A stretch of 33,366 bases of DNA from Desulfoluna sp. (GCF_030145185.1 NZ_JAQYWB010000063.1:1-33366), one strand, 5' to 3'. Counted from the first letter of the stretch, positions 14,901 to 22,840 are shown. Numbers and translations are program-made. Notes: generated from the sequence alone by a model not told the origin.

Positions 14901-16109
14901 TTGTCGAAAGTCGATATTAAATTCAATGAGAGCCGAAAAACTCCCGAAACGGGTGCGGATGTCTCAATATTAAGCCGGGAAATCGCTGAAAAGGTGCGCA
15001 GGTTTCACTGCACCTTTGACACGTATGCCCCCACCCCCCTTGCACGGCTGAGCCACCTCGCCGACCACCTTGGTTTGGGGGAAATCCTGGTCAAAGACGA
15101 ATCCTATCGCTTTGACTTAAACGCCTTTAAGGTCCTGGGCGGTTCGTACGCCGTGGGCAAGCTCCTTGCCGACAAACTGGGAAAAAGCATCGACGAGGTC
15201 AGTTGTAACGAGCTGCGCTCCGCAGAAGCGCGCGAGGCCGTGGGCGACATCACCTTTGCCTCCACCACCGACGGCAACCACGGCCGGGGACTCGCCTGGG
15301 CCGCGGAACAGTTTGACCAGAAAGCGATCATCTACATGCCCAAAGGGTCTGACCCCATCCGTCGGGATAACATCAGGGCCCACGGTGCTGACTGCACCAT
15401 CTCCGAGCTGTACTACGACGACTGCGTCCGCATGGCCTGGGACGAAGCCCAGAAAAATGGGTGGCTCACCGTCCAGGACACCTCCTGGGAAGGCTACGAA
15501 GAGATCCCCACAACCATCATGCAGGGGTACACCACCCTGGCCCTTGAAGCCCTGGAACAGATGCAGGCCATGGGGGTTAATCGCCCCACCCACGTCCTCC
15601 TTCAGGCCGGGGTTGGCTGCTTTGCCGGAGCGATGCTGGGATTTTTCATGTCCGTGTTCGGAAAAGACGCTCCCACCTTCATCATTGTCGAGCCCGAGGC
15701 GGCCAACTGCTTTTATGTCTCCGCCTGCGAAAACGATGGCACCCCCCACGCTGTCACCGGCTCCCTGGCCACCCTCATGGCGGGCCTTGCCTGTGGCGAG
15801 CCCAACGTCACCAGCTGGGAAATGCTGCGCGACTACCCCCTGGCCTATGCCTCCTGCTCCGACGACATCGCCGCCAAAGGCATGCGAATCCTGGGCGCTC
15901 CCATGAAAGGCGACCCCCAGGTCATCTCCGGAGAATCAGGTGCCGCCACCACCGGCTTCCTGCAGTGGGTCATGCAAGAGGAAGAGGGCCGGGAAGCACG
16001 AGAAAAACTGGGCCTTGATCAAGACGCAAAGGTCCTTTGCATCAACACCGAAGGAGATACCTCGCCTGAGACTTACCGCGACGTGGTGTGGTTCGGACGA
16101 AACAACTAA
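14901..16109 (+). CDS. ygeX: 2,3-Diaminopropionate ammonia-lyase
   Basis: A 402-residue fold-type II PLP enzyme closely matching E. coli YgeX across its length. The PLP lysine is in DLNAFK (K77, the same number as in E. coli). The second catalytic residue is the aspartate of STTDGNHGRG (D124). The phosphate-binding glycine loop is QAGVGCFAG, and ACGEPN and INTEGDTSPETYRDVVW are conserved. The enzyme splits D- or L-2,3-diaminopropionate to pyruvate and two ammonia. I choose the TTG at 14901 because AAGGAG lies seven bases before it. The ATG at 14874 would lie about 10 bases from the predicted transcript start and lacks a binding site. It is the first gene of the sigma-54-driven operon and supplies the final carbon- and nitrogen-releasing step. 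Confidence 0.93.
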   Translation: MSKVDIKFNESRKTPETGADVSILSREIAEKVRRFHCTFDTYAPTPLARLSHLADHLGLGEILVKDESYRFDLNAFKVLGGSYAVGKLLADKLGKSIDEVSCNELRSAEAREAVGDITFASTTDGNHGRGLAWAAEQFDQKAIIYMPKGSDPIRRDNIRAHGADCTISELYYDDCVRMAWDEAQKNGWLTVQDTSWEGYEEIPTTIMQGYTTLALEALEQMQAMGVNRPTHVLLQAGVGCFAGAMLGFFMSVFGKDAPTFIIVEPEAANCFYVSACENDGTPHAVTGSLATLMAGLACGEPNVTSWEMLRDYPLAYASCSDDIAAKGMRILGAPMKGDPQVISGESGAATTGFLQWVMQEEEGREAREKLGLDQDAKVLCINTEGDTSPETYRDVVWFGRNN

Positions 16110-16139
16110 TCCATCTGATTGATTTGTAGGATAAAAAAG

Positions 16140-17306
16140 ATGAGCATACTGGAATCTGGATTCACCGTTGAAGAGTTTGAAACACGGACCGCCCGCATGC
16201 AGAAAATCATGCGGGAGAAAAAGTTGGACGCCGTCTTCCTCACCACCGAGGCCAACGTCCGTTACTTTACCGGTTTTTATACTCAATTCTGGGAGAGCCC
16301 TACCCGGCCCTGGTTTCTGGTCATCCCCTTAGAGGGAAAACCCATTGCCGTGATCCCCGGCATCGGCGAAAGCGGCATGCGCAACACCTGGATAGACACC
16401 GTTCTCACCTGGTCCGCGCCCAACCCCAAAGACGACGGCATCTCCCTGGTCGCAGGTGTCATCAACTCGCTGCCCACACGCTTCGGCCGTATCGGCGCGA
16501 CCCTGGGCCTGGAGTCTTACCTGCGCATGCCCACGGCGGATTACCTGAAGCTCACCGGCCTTGTGACTGGCAGAGAATTTACCGACATCGCTTATGAGAT
16601 GCACCACCTGCGTGCCATCAAGTCCCCGGCAGAGATTGCCAAGATCAAAAAAGCCTGCGAGATCGCAAACCACGGGTTTGACCTGCTTCCCGTCCATGCA
16701 AAGGTTGGCCAGACCGAGCAGGAGATCTGCCGGCAGATGCGAATCAATATGCTGAACAGCGGCGCGGAGTTCGTCAAATACCTCATCTCCGGTTCCGGTC
16801 CCGACGGCTACGACAGCATCATCATGGGGCCTACCGCCCGGGTCATCGAAGAGGGCGACGTCCTGATTATCGACGTGGGCGCCGTTTACGACGGCTACTT
16901 CAACGACTTCGACCGCAACTTCGCCTTTGGACACTGCAGCGAGGAGACCAGCCGCGCCTATGATTGTGTCTATGCCGCCACAAGCGCCGGGTTTAACGCA
17001 GCCCGCCCCGGTGCCACCACCACAGACATCTACAACGCCATGTGGAGCATCATGGAAGAAGGCGGCGCCCTGGGCAACGGAGTGGGACGTCTCGGGCATG
17101 GACTTGGCAGCCAGCTGACGGAATGGCCTTCCAACACGGCCACCGACAATACCGTGCTGGAGCCCGGCATGGTCATCACCCTGGAGCCGGGCATGGCCTA
17201 TGCCCCGAACAAGGAGATGGTGCACGAGGAGAACATCGTGATCACCGAAGACGGTGCCGAATGGCTGTCAGAACGAGCCGCTGAACACATGGTTATTATA
17301 AAATAG
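16140..17306 (+). CDS. M24-family metallopeptidase (Xaa-Pro dipeptidase/ectoine-hydrolase-like)
   Basis: A 388-residue pita-bread-fold hydrolase with a creatinase-type N-terminal domain (~1-155, including DAVFLTTEANVRYFTGFYTQ) and a catalytic domain (~165-388). All five metal ligands appear present: D245 and D256 (IIDVGAVYDGYFNDFDRNF), H320 (RLGHGLGSQLTEWPS), E349 (VITLEPGM) and E363 (VHEENIVIT). Family members cleave X-Pro dipeptides, creatine or, in DoeA/EutD, the ectoine ring; DoeA/EutD is reported not to need metal, so intact ligands argue for a metal-dependent reaction here. It would open or cleave the imported substrate ahead of the lyase. I place the start at the ATG at 16140 (AGGA upstream), 30 bases after ygeX; the M20 gene follows after eight bases. 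Confidence 0.85.
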   Translation: MSILESGFTVEEFETRTARMQKIMREKKLDAVFLTTEANVRYFTGFYTQFWESPTRPWFLVIPLEGKPIAVIPGIGESGMRNTWIDTVLTWSAPNPKDDGISLVAGVINSLPTRFGRIGATLGLESYLRMPTADYLKLTGLVTGREFTDIAYEMHHLRAIKSPAEIAKIKKACEIANHGFDLLPVHAKVGQTEQEICRQMRINMLNSGAEFVKYLISGSGPDGYDSIIMGPTARVIEEGDVLIIDVGAVYDGYFNDFDRNFAFGHCSEETSRAYDCVYAATSAGFNAARPGATTTDIYNAMWSIMEEGGALGNGVGRLGHGLGSQLTEWPSNTATDNTVLEPGMVITLEPGMAYAPNKEMVHEENIVITEDGAEWLSERAAEHMVIIK

Positions 17307-17314
17307 GAATCGCG

Positions 17315-18547
17315 ATGTCTGATATCTTTAAAAAAATCGTGTCCCGCACCCAAGACTATGCTCAGGACATCTATGATTTTGCCTGCGAACTGATCCAGGT
17401 CGAGAGCTGCTCCGGAAACGAGAGGGGTGTTGCCACCCTTGTGGAAGCCAAGATGAAGCAACTCGGCTTTCATGATGTCATCGTGGACAATATGGGCAAT
17501 GTTCGCGGCTCCGTGGGAACCGGTCAAACCCTGATCGCCGCAGACGGACACATGGACACCGTCGGTGCAGGCAACTTGGAGCAATGGGCCCGCCCTCCCT
17601 TTTCCGGTGAGCAGGACGACAACCACCTCTACGGTCGGGGCGCCTCGGATATGAAAGCGGCGATTGCGTCCATGATCTATGCGGGAAAAGTGGTTCAGGA
17701 CTTGCAACTAACGGATCAGTTTACCTACATGGCCTGCGCCACGGTCCAGGAAGAGCCTTGCGAAGGGCTGGCGTGGGAATATCTGATCGAAAAAGAAGGG
17801 GTGTCTCCTGACTTTGTGATTATTGCAGAGCCCAGTGACGACCTGATCTCTCTCGCCCAGAAAGGCCGCATGGAGCTTAAAGTATCCGTGACCGGCAAAA
17901 GCGCTCATGCTTCCGCACCGCAGATGGGGAACAACGCCATCTACTCCATGGCAAAAATTGTGACTGAACTGGAAGCACTCAACGACAACCTTGAGATTGA
18001 AGACAAGGACCTGGGAAAAGGCTCCCTCGTTGTCTCCGAAATGCTTTCAAGTGCTCCGTCTCGCTCCTCTGTCGCTGATTATTGCGAAATTTTCATCGAT
18101 CGACGACTTACCTGGGGAGAATCTCCCCAGTATGCACTGGAACAGGTGAAACACCTGCCTTCCGTGATTGCGGCGCAGGCGCAGGTCGAGCTTCCTACCT
18201 TTGAAGAACCCTCCTACACAGGACTTGTGCCTCATAAAGAGTGCACCTTCCCCGCCTGGAAAATTGAAAAAGACCACGTGGTCACCCGCAGCACCGTCGA
18301 GGCCTACGAACAACTCTTCGACCAGTCTCCCACGCTGACCACATGGCCCTTTTCCACAAACGGTGTCGCCATTATGGGCAAGCACAACATCCCTGTGATC
18401 GGCTACGGCCCGGGTGTGATTGCGGCATGCCACGTGCCCGATGAATACGTCATAAAAAAACAAGTGCTGCGTGCGACCATGATGTACGCCGCCATGTGCA
18501 TAACCTACTCAAACACGTGTAATCAAGAGAGCGTATCACATGCTTAG
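17315..18547 (+). CDS. ygeY: M20-family peptidase/deacylase, YgeY type
   Basis: A 410-residue zinc hydrolase similar over its full length to E. coli YgeY. The metal-binding pattern is H79-x-D81 (ADGHMDTVG), D112 (GRGASDMKAA) and the E146-E147 pair (VQEEPCEG), and the dimerisation domain begins near KGRMELKVSVTGKSAHASAP. The C-terminal active-site segment is TWPFSTNGVAIMGKHNIPVIGYGPG. M20 enzymes remove N-acyl groups or N-terminal residues, so it could free a diamino acid from an acyl or peptide conjugate for the ammonia-lyase. ygeX and ygeY are neighbours in E. coli too, which supports a shared pathway. It starts eight bases after the M24 gene (AGGA site) and its end overlaps the next gene by eight bases. 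Confidence 0.9.
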   Translation: MSDIFKKIVSRTQDYAQDIYDFACELIQVESCSGNERGVATLVEAKMKQLGFHDVIVDNMGNVRGSVGTGQTLIAADGHMDTVGAGNLEQWARPPFSGEQDDNHLYGRGASDMKAAIASMIYAGKVVQDLQLTDQFTYMACATVQEEPCEGLAWEYLIEKEGVSPDFVIIAEPSDDLISLAQKGRMELKVSVTGKSAHASAPQMGNNAIYSMAKIVTELEALNDNLEIEDKDLGKGSLVVSEMLSSAPSRSSVADYCEIFIDRRLTWGESPQYALEQVKHLPSVIAAQAQVELPTFEEPSYTGLVPHKECTFPAWKIEKDHVVTRSTVEAYEQLFDQSPTLTTWPFSTNGVAIMGKHNIPVIGYGPGVIAACHVPDEYVIKKQVLRATMMYAAMCITYSNTCNQESVSHA

Positions 18548-19310
18548 CCAGTCTGATTATGAAACAAGCGAACTGTTGCTGGAACACGCCAAGGCTCCCC
18601 GTCCGGATATCGTGCATATCGGGCTGGTGCAGCTTTCAACGGATCATTCCATTGAAAGAGATTTGAATATGCTGGTGGGATCTTCGGCCATGATCTTCAG
18701 CAATCGTGTGTACTATTCAAGCTCCATGACCCAAGAGGCGCTTGCGGAAATCTCCCAGGGCATCACGCAATCTGCCAGCCTGATCGCCACCGGGCTCCCC
18801 ATGGATGTCATGGCTTTCGGCTGCACCTCGGCGTCCATTGTGATCGGCAATGAGAAGATTCGGGATTTGCTGACCGTGGATCATCCCGGACTTCCCGCAA
18901 CAAACCCGTGGGCCGGAGCCATGGCCGCCTTCAAACATTTAAAGGCGAAACGTGTCTCTATCTTTTCACCGTATCCGACAGAGGTGAACTACCCGCTGTA
19001 TCAGCAGCTTATTGCAGAAGGACTTGAGGTGCCGACCATCGGGGCCTTGCGCATAAAAAAAGATACGGACATTACCACGGTGTCGTTTGACTCGATGCTG
19101 GATGGCGCCAAGCGCATTTTGGCCCAGGCCCCCACGGATGCACTGTTTATGTCCTGCACAAATTTACGTGCCCTTGAGCACATTGAAGAACTTGAGGCTG
19201 AAATCGGCATCCCCATTGTCACAAGTACTCAGGCGATGTTCTGGCATGCAATGACGCTTGTTGGGAAACAACCTGAAATAGAAGGGTTTGGAGAATTGTT
19301 AAAAGGATAG
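18540..19310 (+). CDS. Maleate isomerase/Asp-Glu racemase-like enzyme (EutA-like)
   Basis: A 256-residue member of the aspartate/glutamate racemase superfamily, in the maleate-isomerase and arylmalonate-decarboxylase branch. The two catalytic cysteines are visible: C95 in MAFGCTSASIVIG and C206 in LFMSCTNLRALEHI. EutA of ectoine-utilisation operons belongs to the same branch. In this setting it may epimerise a chiral intermediate so that the stereospecific hydrolases or the lyase can use it; maleate isomerisation or decarboxylation cannot be excluded. Its ATG overlaps the M20 gene stop (ATGCTTAG), indicating coupling. It is the last of the enzyme genes before the transporter. Confidence 0.8.
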   Translation: MLSQSDYETSELLLEHAKAPRPDIVHIGLVQLSTDHSIERDLNMLVGSSAMIFSNRVYYSSSMTQEALAEISQGITQSASLIATGLPMDVMAFGCTSASIVIGNEKIRDLLTVDHPGLPATNPWAGAMAAFKHLKAKRVSIFSPYPTEVNYPLYQQLIAEGLEVPTIGALRIKKDTDITTVSFDSMLDGAKRILAQAPTDALFMSCTNLRALEHIEELEAEIGIPIVTSTQAMFWHAMTLVGKQPEIEGFGELLKG

Positions 19311-19312
19311 AG

Positions 19313-19346
19313 TCCTGGCGTTTTTTGCCCCAGGATCACCTGTCTT
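19313..19346 (+). terminator. Weak hairpin with T-run between enzyme and transporter genes
   Basis: TCCTGG (19313-19318) can pair with CCAGGA (19330-19335), and TTTTTT follows at 19345-19350 after a short spacer. It could act as a partial terminator lowering TRAP expression relative to the enzymes. The long loop makes this uncertain. Confidence 0.35.
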
Positions 19347-19406
19347 TTTTATAGCAAAGATTACATGAGTAAGGTACCCGAGGGACATGGGTAAGGAGGA
19401 GATTGC

Positions 19407-19934
19407 ATGAAACTTTTTTGGAAAATTGACGACCTCATTGCACTTATTACGGAGTGGATTCTGGCCAGTGGCGTAATGCTCATGGCCACCCTCCTGATTT
19501 GCAATGTCGTCTCCCGCAAACTGTTTATGAAAAGTATGGCTTCAGCAGACGAGATTGGCGGTTCGCTGCTTATTCTCGTGACATTCAGCGGCATAGGCTA
19601 TGCCGCCCGTAAGGGACGCCATATCAGAATGACGGCGATCTTTGATACGCTCCCCCTCAAAGCGCAAAAGCTACTGACGATCTTCATCTCGTTTGTGACC
19701 ATGGCAACCTACGTTTACGTAAGCTCCATCGCCCTCGACTATATTGAATACACCCAAATGCTGGGCAAGGTGACCTCTGCTCTGGAAATACCTGACTGGA
19801 TTCGCGCGGCTGTTATTCCTGTAGGTTTCGGGCTTGGTGCCATTCAATATCTGATGAATATCATCATCAACATTAAAGAGCCTGGTCTCTACATTGGTAC
19901 GGAAAAACCCGAGGAGGGAAAAATAGAATGCTGA
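19407..19934 (+). CDS. dctQ: TRAP transporter, small membrane subunit
   Basis: A 175-residue protein with four transmembrane segments, roughly at residues 15-38, 47-66, 85-108 and 127-150, the DctQ layout. Family marks include ASADEIGGSLLILVTFSGIGYAAR with RKGRHIRM, and the final helix followed by a charged tail. DctQ pairs with DctM in sodium-driven uptake of organic anions, amino acids or compatible solutes. AAGGAGG sits seven bases before the ATG. Its end overlaps dctM by seven bases. Confidence 0.92.
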   Translation: MKLFWKIDDLIALITEWILASGVMLMATLLICNVVSRKLFMKSMASADEIGGSLLILVTFSGIGYAARKGRHIRMTAIFDTLPLKAQKLLTIFISFVTMATYVYVSSIALDYIEYTQMLGKVTSALEIPDWIRAAVIPVGFGLGAIQYLMNIIINIKEPGLYIGTEKPEEGKIEC

Positions 19935-21202
19935 TTCTTTTTGGTTTAATGCTTCTCTTGCTGCTCATGGGCTTCCCCATGATGATGACCATGCTTCTTT
20001 CCACCCTTGTGTATGTTCTCATGTATACGCCCATGGTTCAGCCCTTTATCGTCGTCCAGCAAATGATGCTGGGCGTCCAGGCACCCGTGCTCATGGCCAT
20101 CCCCATGTTCATTCTCGCGGCCGATATTATGAGCAAAGGGCAGACCTCAGAGCGTCTGCTCGATTTTGTTGAAAGCCTGGTGGGCCACCGCAGCGGCGGC
20201 CTTGCCTCCACAACCTCCATCACCTGTGCACTGTTTGGGGCCGTCTCCGGTTCCACCCAGGCAACGGTTGTGGCCGTCGGGACCCCGGTTCGAAAAAAAC
20301 TTCTGGATCGAGGCTACAGCGACAGCGAAGCGTTGGCGCTGATCATTAACTCCAGTAACCTGGCGTATCTGATTCCGCCCAGCCTGGGAATGATCGTCTA
20401 CGGCGTTGCCAGTGGCGCGTCCATCGGCAAGTTGTTCATCGCAGGGATCGGGCCCGCCGTCGTGATTATTGCCCTGTTCGTTGCATACAACGTGTTCTAC
20501 GCAAAGAAAAATGACATTCCCTGTCTGCCCAAGGCGTCCGCCGCACAGCGCCTGGCAGCCACCAAACGCTGCATCCTGCCCTTCGGTTTCCCCGTCATCA
20601 TCATGGGCGGGATCTACTCCGGGATCTTCAGCCCCACCGAAGCCGCTGCCGCCAGCGTACTGTATGCCGCCTTTGTGGAAATGGTCATTTACAAATCGGT
20701 AAAGGTTAAAGATCTCTATGATATTTGCCTTTCCACCGGCGTGCTGACCACGGTCGTCTTCGTCCTTGTTGCCGTGGGCCAGAGTTTCTCCTGGGTCATC
20801 TCTTACGACCGTATCCCGCAAATCCTGACCCAGGGTCTGCTTGGAGAGTCGGCCTCTGTCTTCCTTATCCTGCTGACGGTCAACCTCGTGTTCTTCGTCG
20901 GCTGCATGTTTGTAGAGGCCGTTGTGGTTATCCTGATCCTTACCCCCATTTTTGCACCCATCGCCCATGCTGCCGGCATCGACCTGGTGCACCTGGGTGT
21001 CTTGATCACCCTGCAGGTAGCGATCGGCTCTGGAACGCCGCCCTTCGGGACCAGCATTTTCACCTGCTGTGCCATCTTCGACAAACCGTACCTTGAGGTA
21101 ATTCGAAACGAGGGACCCTATATTGCCATCTTGCTGTTTGCCTGTTTTCTGATTTCTGCGTTCCCCGAAATTTCATTATTCCTGGGAGGGTTGATGAATT
21201 AA
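19928..21202 (+). CDS. dctM: TRAP transporter, large membrane subunit
   Basis: A 424-residue polytopic membrane protein with the DctM pattern: about twelve hydrophobic segments and the signatures SLVGHRSGGLASTTSITCALFGAVSGSTQATVVAVG and SSNLAYLIPPSLGMIVYGVASGASIGKLF (given by position ~86-160). FSPTEAAAASVLYAAF and GSGTPPFGTSIFTCC are further conserved stretches. It forms the sodium-coupled channel of the TRAP system and receives substrate from the binding protein encoded next. GGAGGG precedes the ATG, which lies inside the end of dctQ. The stop is 43 bases before dctP. Confidence 0.95.
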   Translation: MLILFGLMLLLLLMGFPMMMTMLLSTLVYVLMYTPMVQPFIVVQQMMLGVQAPVLMAIPMFILAADIMSKGQTSERLLDFVESLVGHRSGGLASTTSITCALFGAVSGSTQATVVAVGTPVRKKLLDRGYSDSEALALIINSSNLAYLIPPSLGMIVYGVASGASIGKLFIAGIGPAVVIIALFVAYNVFYAKKNDIPCLPKASAAQRLAATKRCILPFGFPVIIMGGIYSGIFSPTEAAAASVLYAAFVEMVIYKSVKVKDLYDICLSTGVLTTVVFVLVAVGQSFSWVISYDRIPQILTQGLLGESASVFLILLTVNLVFFVGCMFVEAVVVILILTPIFAPIAHAAGIDLVHLGVLITLQVAIGSGTPPFGTSIFTCCAIFDKPYLEVIRNEGPYIAILLFACFLISAFPEISLFLGGLMN

Positions 21203-21245
21203 TTCATCAACTGAAACAACACACATTTTACTTTAGGAGAGAGAG

Positions 21246-22259
21246 ATGAAAAAGTTTTGTACCTTTGGTTTGGCCCTGATGATCGTATGTGCCTGTGCAT
21301 TACCGGCATCTGCAAGACAAAAATCTTACACCTTTAAAATCACGCACGAAGAATACGCAGACACCGTACCCGACCGATACGCAAAAGAGTTCGCCCGCCG
21401 GGTGACGGAAAAAAGTGAGGGTCGAATCAAGTTTGAAATTTTTCAGGTTGGACAGCTCGGTGTGGGCGTTGACCTGGTCGAACACCTGCTGACCGGTTCC
21501 ACCCAGATGGCCATCGTCAGCCCCGGTAACGTCTCTACCATTGTCCCTGAAGGTCAGATGTTTGCCCTGCACTTCCTGCTGCCTTCCAGCGTCAAAAAAG
21601 CCTATGAATTCCTGGGACAGAGCCAGGTTGTGAAGAAGGACCTCGCGGGTGCTTACGCAGAAAAGAGCCTGCGCCTGATGGACCTGTGGCCCCTGGGCGC
21701 AAGTGACTGGCTCAGTGATAAAAAAATCACCAGCCCTGCCGACTTCAAAGGTCTGCCCTTCCGCACCATGGACACCCCTCTGATCATTAAAAACTATGAA
21801 GCCTACAATGCCAACGCCACTCCGGTTTCCTACACCGACGTGTACAGCGCTCTTCAGCTGAACATGGTGGATGGCGTGGAAAACCCCCTGGCCGCGCTGG
21901 TAGATATGAAATGGTACGAAGTACAGAAGTACCTCATTAAATCCAACCACATCATGTACCTTGAAGGCGTGTTCATGAACGACCGTTTCTTCAAATCTCT
22001 GCCGAAAGATCTGCAGGCGATTCTCTCCGAAACAGTCGCTGAGATGCGAGACTACGCTTTCGACCTCCAGAAAGAAGCCAATACAAAAGCAGAAAAAATT
22101 CTTGCCGCACACACCGAAGTCGTCACCCTCACTGCCGATCAGCAGGCGGCCTTCAAAAAAGCAGCTCTTCCCGTACGCGCTTACTACAAGAAGAAGCTGA
22201 GCAAGCGTTGCGCTGCCATGCTGGAAAAACTTGAAAAAGAACTGGCTGAATTCGAATAA
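21246..22259 (+). CDS. dctP: TRAP transporter, periplasmic binding protein
   Basis: A 337-residue DctP-type binding protein. The signal peptide is clear (MKKFCTFGLALMIVCACALP, cleaved after ASA). The mature fold shows family landmarks: the N-terminal RYAKEFARRVTEKSEGRIKFEIFQVGQLG, VEHLLTGSTQMAIVSPG, SPADFKGLPFRTMDTPL and YSALQLNMVDGVENPLAAL, with the helix-rich C-terminus ending in Lys/Glu repeats. The usual substrate-clamping arginine is probably in GLPFRTM, which points to a carboxylate on the ligand. Its position behind the enzyme genes suggests it imports their substrate. AGGAGAGAG precedes the ATG. Confidence 0.93.
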   Translation: MKKFCTFGLALMIVCACALPASARQKSYTFKITHEEYADTVPDRYAKEFARRVTEKSEGRIKFEIFQVGQLGVGVDLVEHLLTGSTQMAIVSPGNVSTIVPEGQMFALHFLLPSSVKKAYEFLGQSQVVKKDLAGAYAEKSLRLMDLWPLGASDWLSDKKITSPADFKGLPFRTMDTPLIIKNYEAYNANATPVSYTDVYSALQLNMVDGVENPLAALVDMKWYEVQKYLIKSNHIMYLEGVFMNDRFFKSLPKDLQAILSETVAEMRDYAFDLQKEANTKAEKILAAHTEVVTLTADQQAAFKKAALPVRAYYKKKLSKRCAAMLEKLEKELAEFE

Positions 22260-22274
22260 TCTCTCTGCCAGAAA

Positions 22275-22323
22275 GCCGGGGTATGATGCCATACCCCGGC
22301 CCCCTCAAAAAAAGCTCTGCTTT
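22275..22323 (+). terminator. Terminator of the catabolic/TRAP operon
   Basis: A perfect 11-base stem GCCGGGGTATG/CATACCCCGGC with loop ATGC (22275-22300) starts 15 bases after the dctP stop. A second A/T-rich stem AAAAAGC/GCTTTTT follows at about 22308-22324 and ends in a T-run. Confidence 0.65.
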
Positions 22324-22383
22324 TTGCCTGCCAAGATATACGCCGCCACAACCTGCTGCGCCATCTCCTGAAACACCTTGATC

Positions 22384-22510
22384 TCATACTCCCATTTTCT
22401 TCATAAGCTTGCCCACAGCCAACGGCATGATGTTCAGCTGTTTTGCCGCAGCGCTGATGTTTTTCTCTATGCAAATACAATAAAAAAACCTTGCGTCGGT
22501 TAAAATCGAT
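22384..22510 (-). pseudogene. Remnant of a helix-turn-helix regulator, disrupted by the miniature element
   Basis: The minus strand encodes LTDARFFYCICIEKNISAA followed by AKQLNIMPLAVGKLMKKMGV and a stop, which resembles a LysR/Fis-type helix-turn-helix. There is no start codon, and the 149-bp element lies directly upstream of the fragment (its target duplication begins at 22511). On the far side a short frame (MPRQVNLNDSNPGLRDAKR, from 22725) is out of phase with it. I read it as a decayed gene fragment rather than a working gene. Confidence 0.35.
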
Positions 22511-22518
22511 ATCGTTTA

Positions 22519-22667
22519 GTAACCATTCAGTTAAGCGGTGCGCACGGCGCACCCTACATTTCACATCGACACGGTTACCAAAGGACAAACCCTTTATACG
22601 GTTTCCTTCTTCATCGACCCTGCCGTATCGGTGTGTGGCGATTGGGTGGCATGAGCTGAATAGTTAC
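22519..22667 (+). mobile_element. 149-bp miniature element, intact copy with 8-bp target duplication
   Basis: The ends are GTAACCATTCAGTT (22519-22532) and AGCTGAATAGTTAC (22654-22667), complementary at 12 of 14 positions. The octamer ATCGTTTA flanks both sides exactly (22511-22518 and 22668-22675). Its body is 98% identical over 111 bases to the reversed, interrupted copy at 2486. Shared ends relate it to the 310-bp element at 4163, although the interiors differ. GTAA ends with 8-bp duplications point to mobilisation by an IS66-type transposase elsewhere in the genome. Confidence 0.9.
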
Positions 22668-22786
22668 ATCGTTTAGCGTCCCTCAACCCAGGGTTTGAAT
22701 CGTTTAAATTTACTTGACGCGGCATGTGGTGTAATTTGTCAATCTCAATAGTGATTCTTTAACGCGCTTTGATGGCTTAAAAGAGA

Positions 22787-22833
22787 GCCTCCGGCGGCAA
22801 GGTGTGCCATTTTTAAAGCAGAGTTCGTATGCT
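22787..22833 (+). repeat. Dispersed palindromic repeat, copy D (degenerate)
   Basis: The left part GCCTCCGGCGGCAAGGTGTG matches copy A, but the right hairpin arm is lost (CCATTTTTAAAGC instead of CCACCTTGAAAGC), so this copy can no longer fold as the others do. Confidence 0.65.
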
Positions 22834-22840
22834 GGTCCCC

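Noticed and set aside
14901-19310. Classical ectoine-utilisation (eut/doe) operon
   Set aside because: The PLP enzyme and M20 protein match YgeX and YgeY rather than EutB and EutE/DoeB, EutC is missing, and the M24 protein keeps metal ligands; only the overall plan is shared.
22491-22676. Conserved small frame (FTSTRLPKD...GWHELNSY) also found near 2336-2620
   Set aside because: The similarity follows the DNA repeat copies (149-bp element), so it reflects element relatedness and not a protein.
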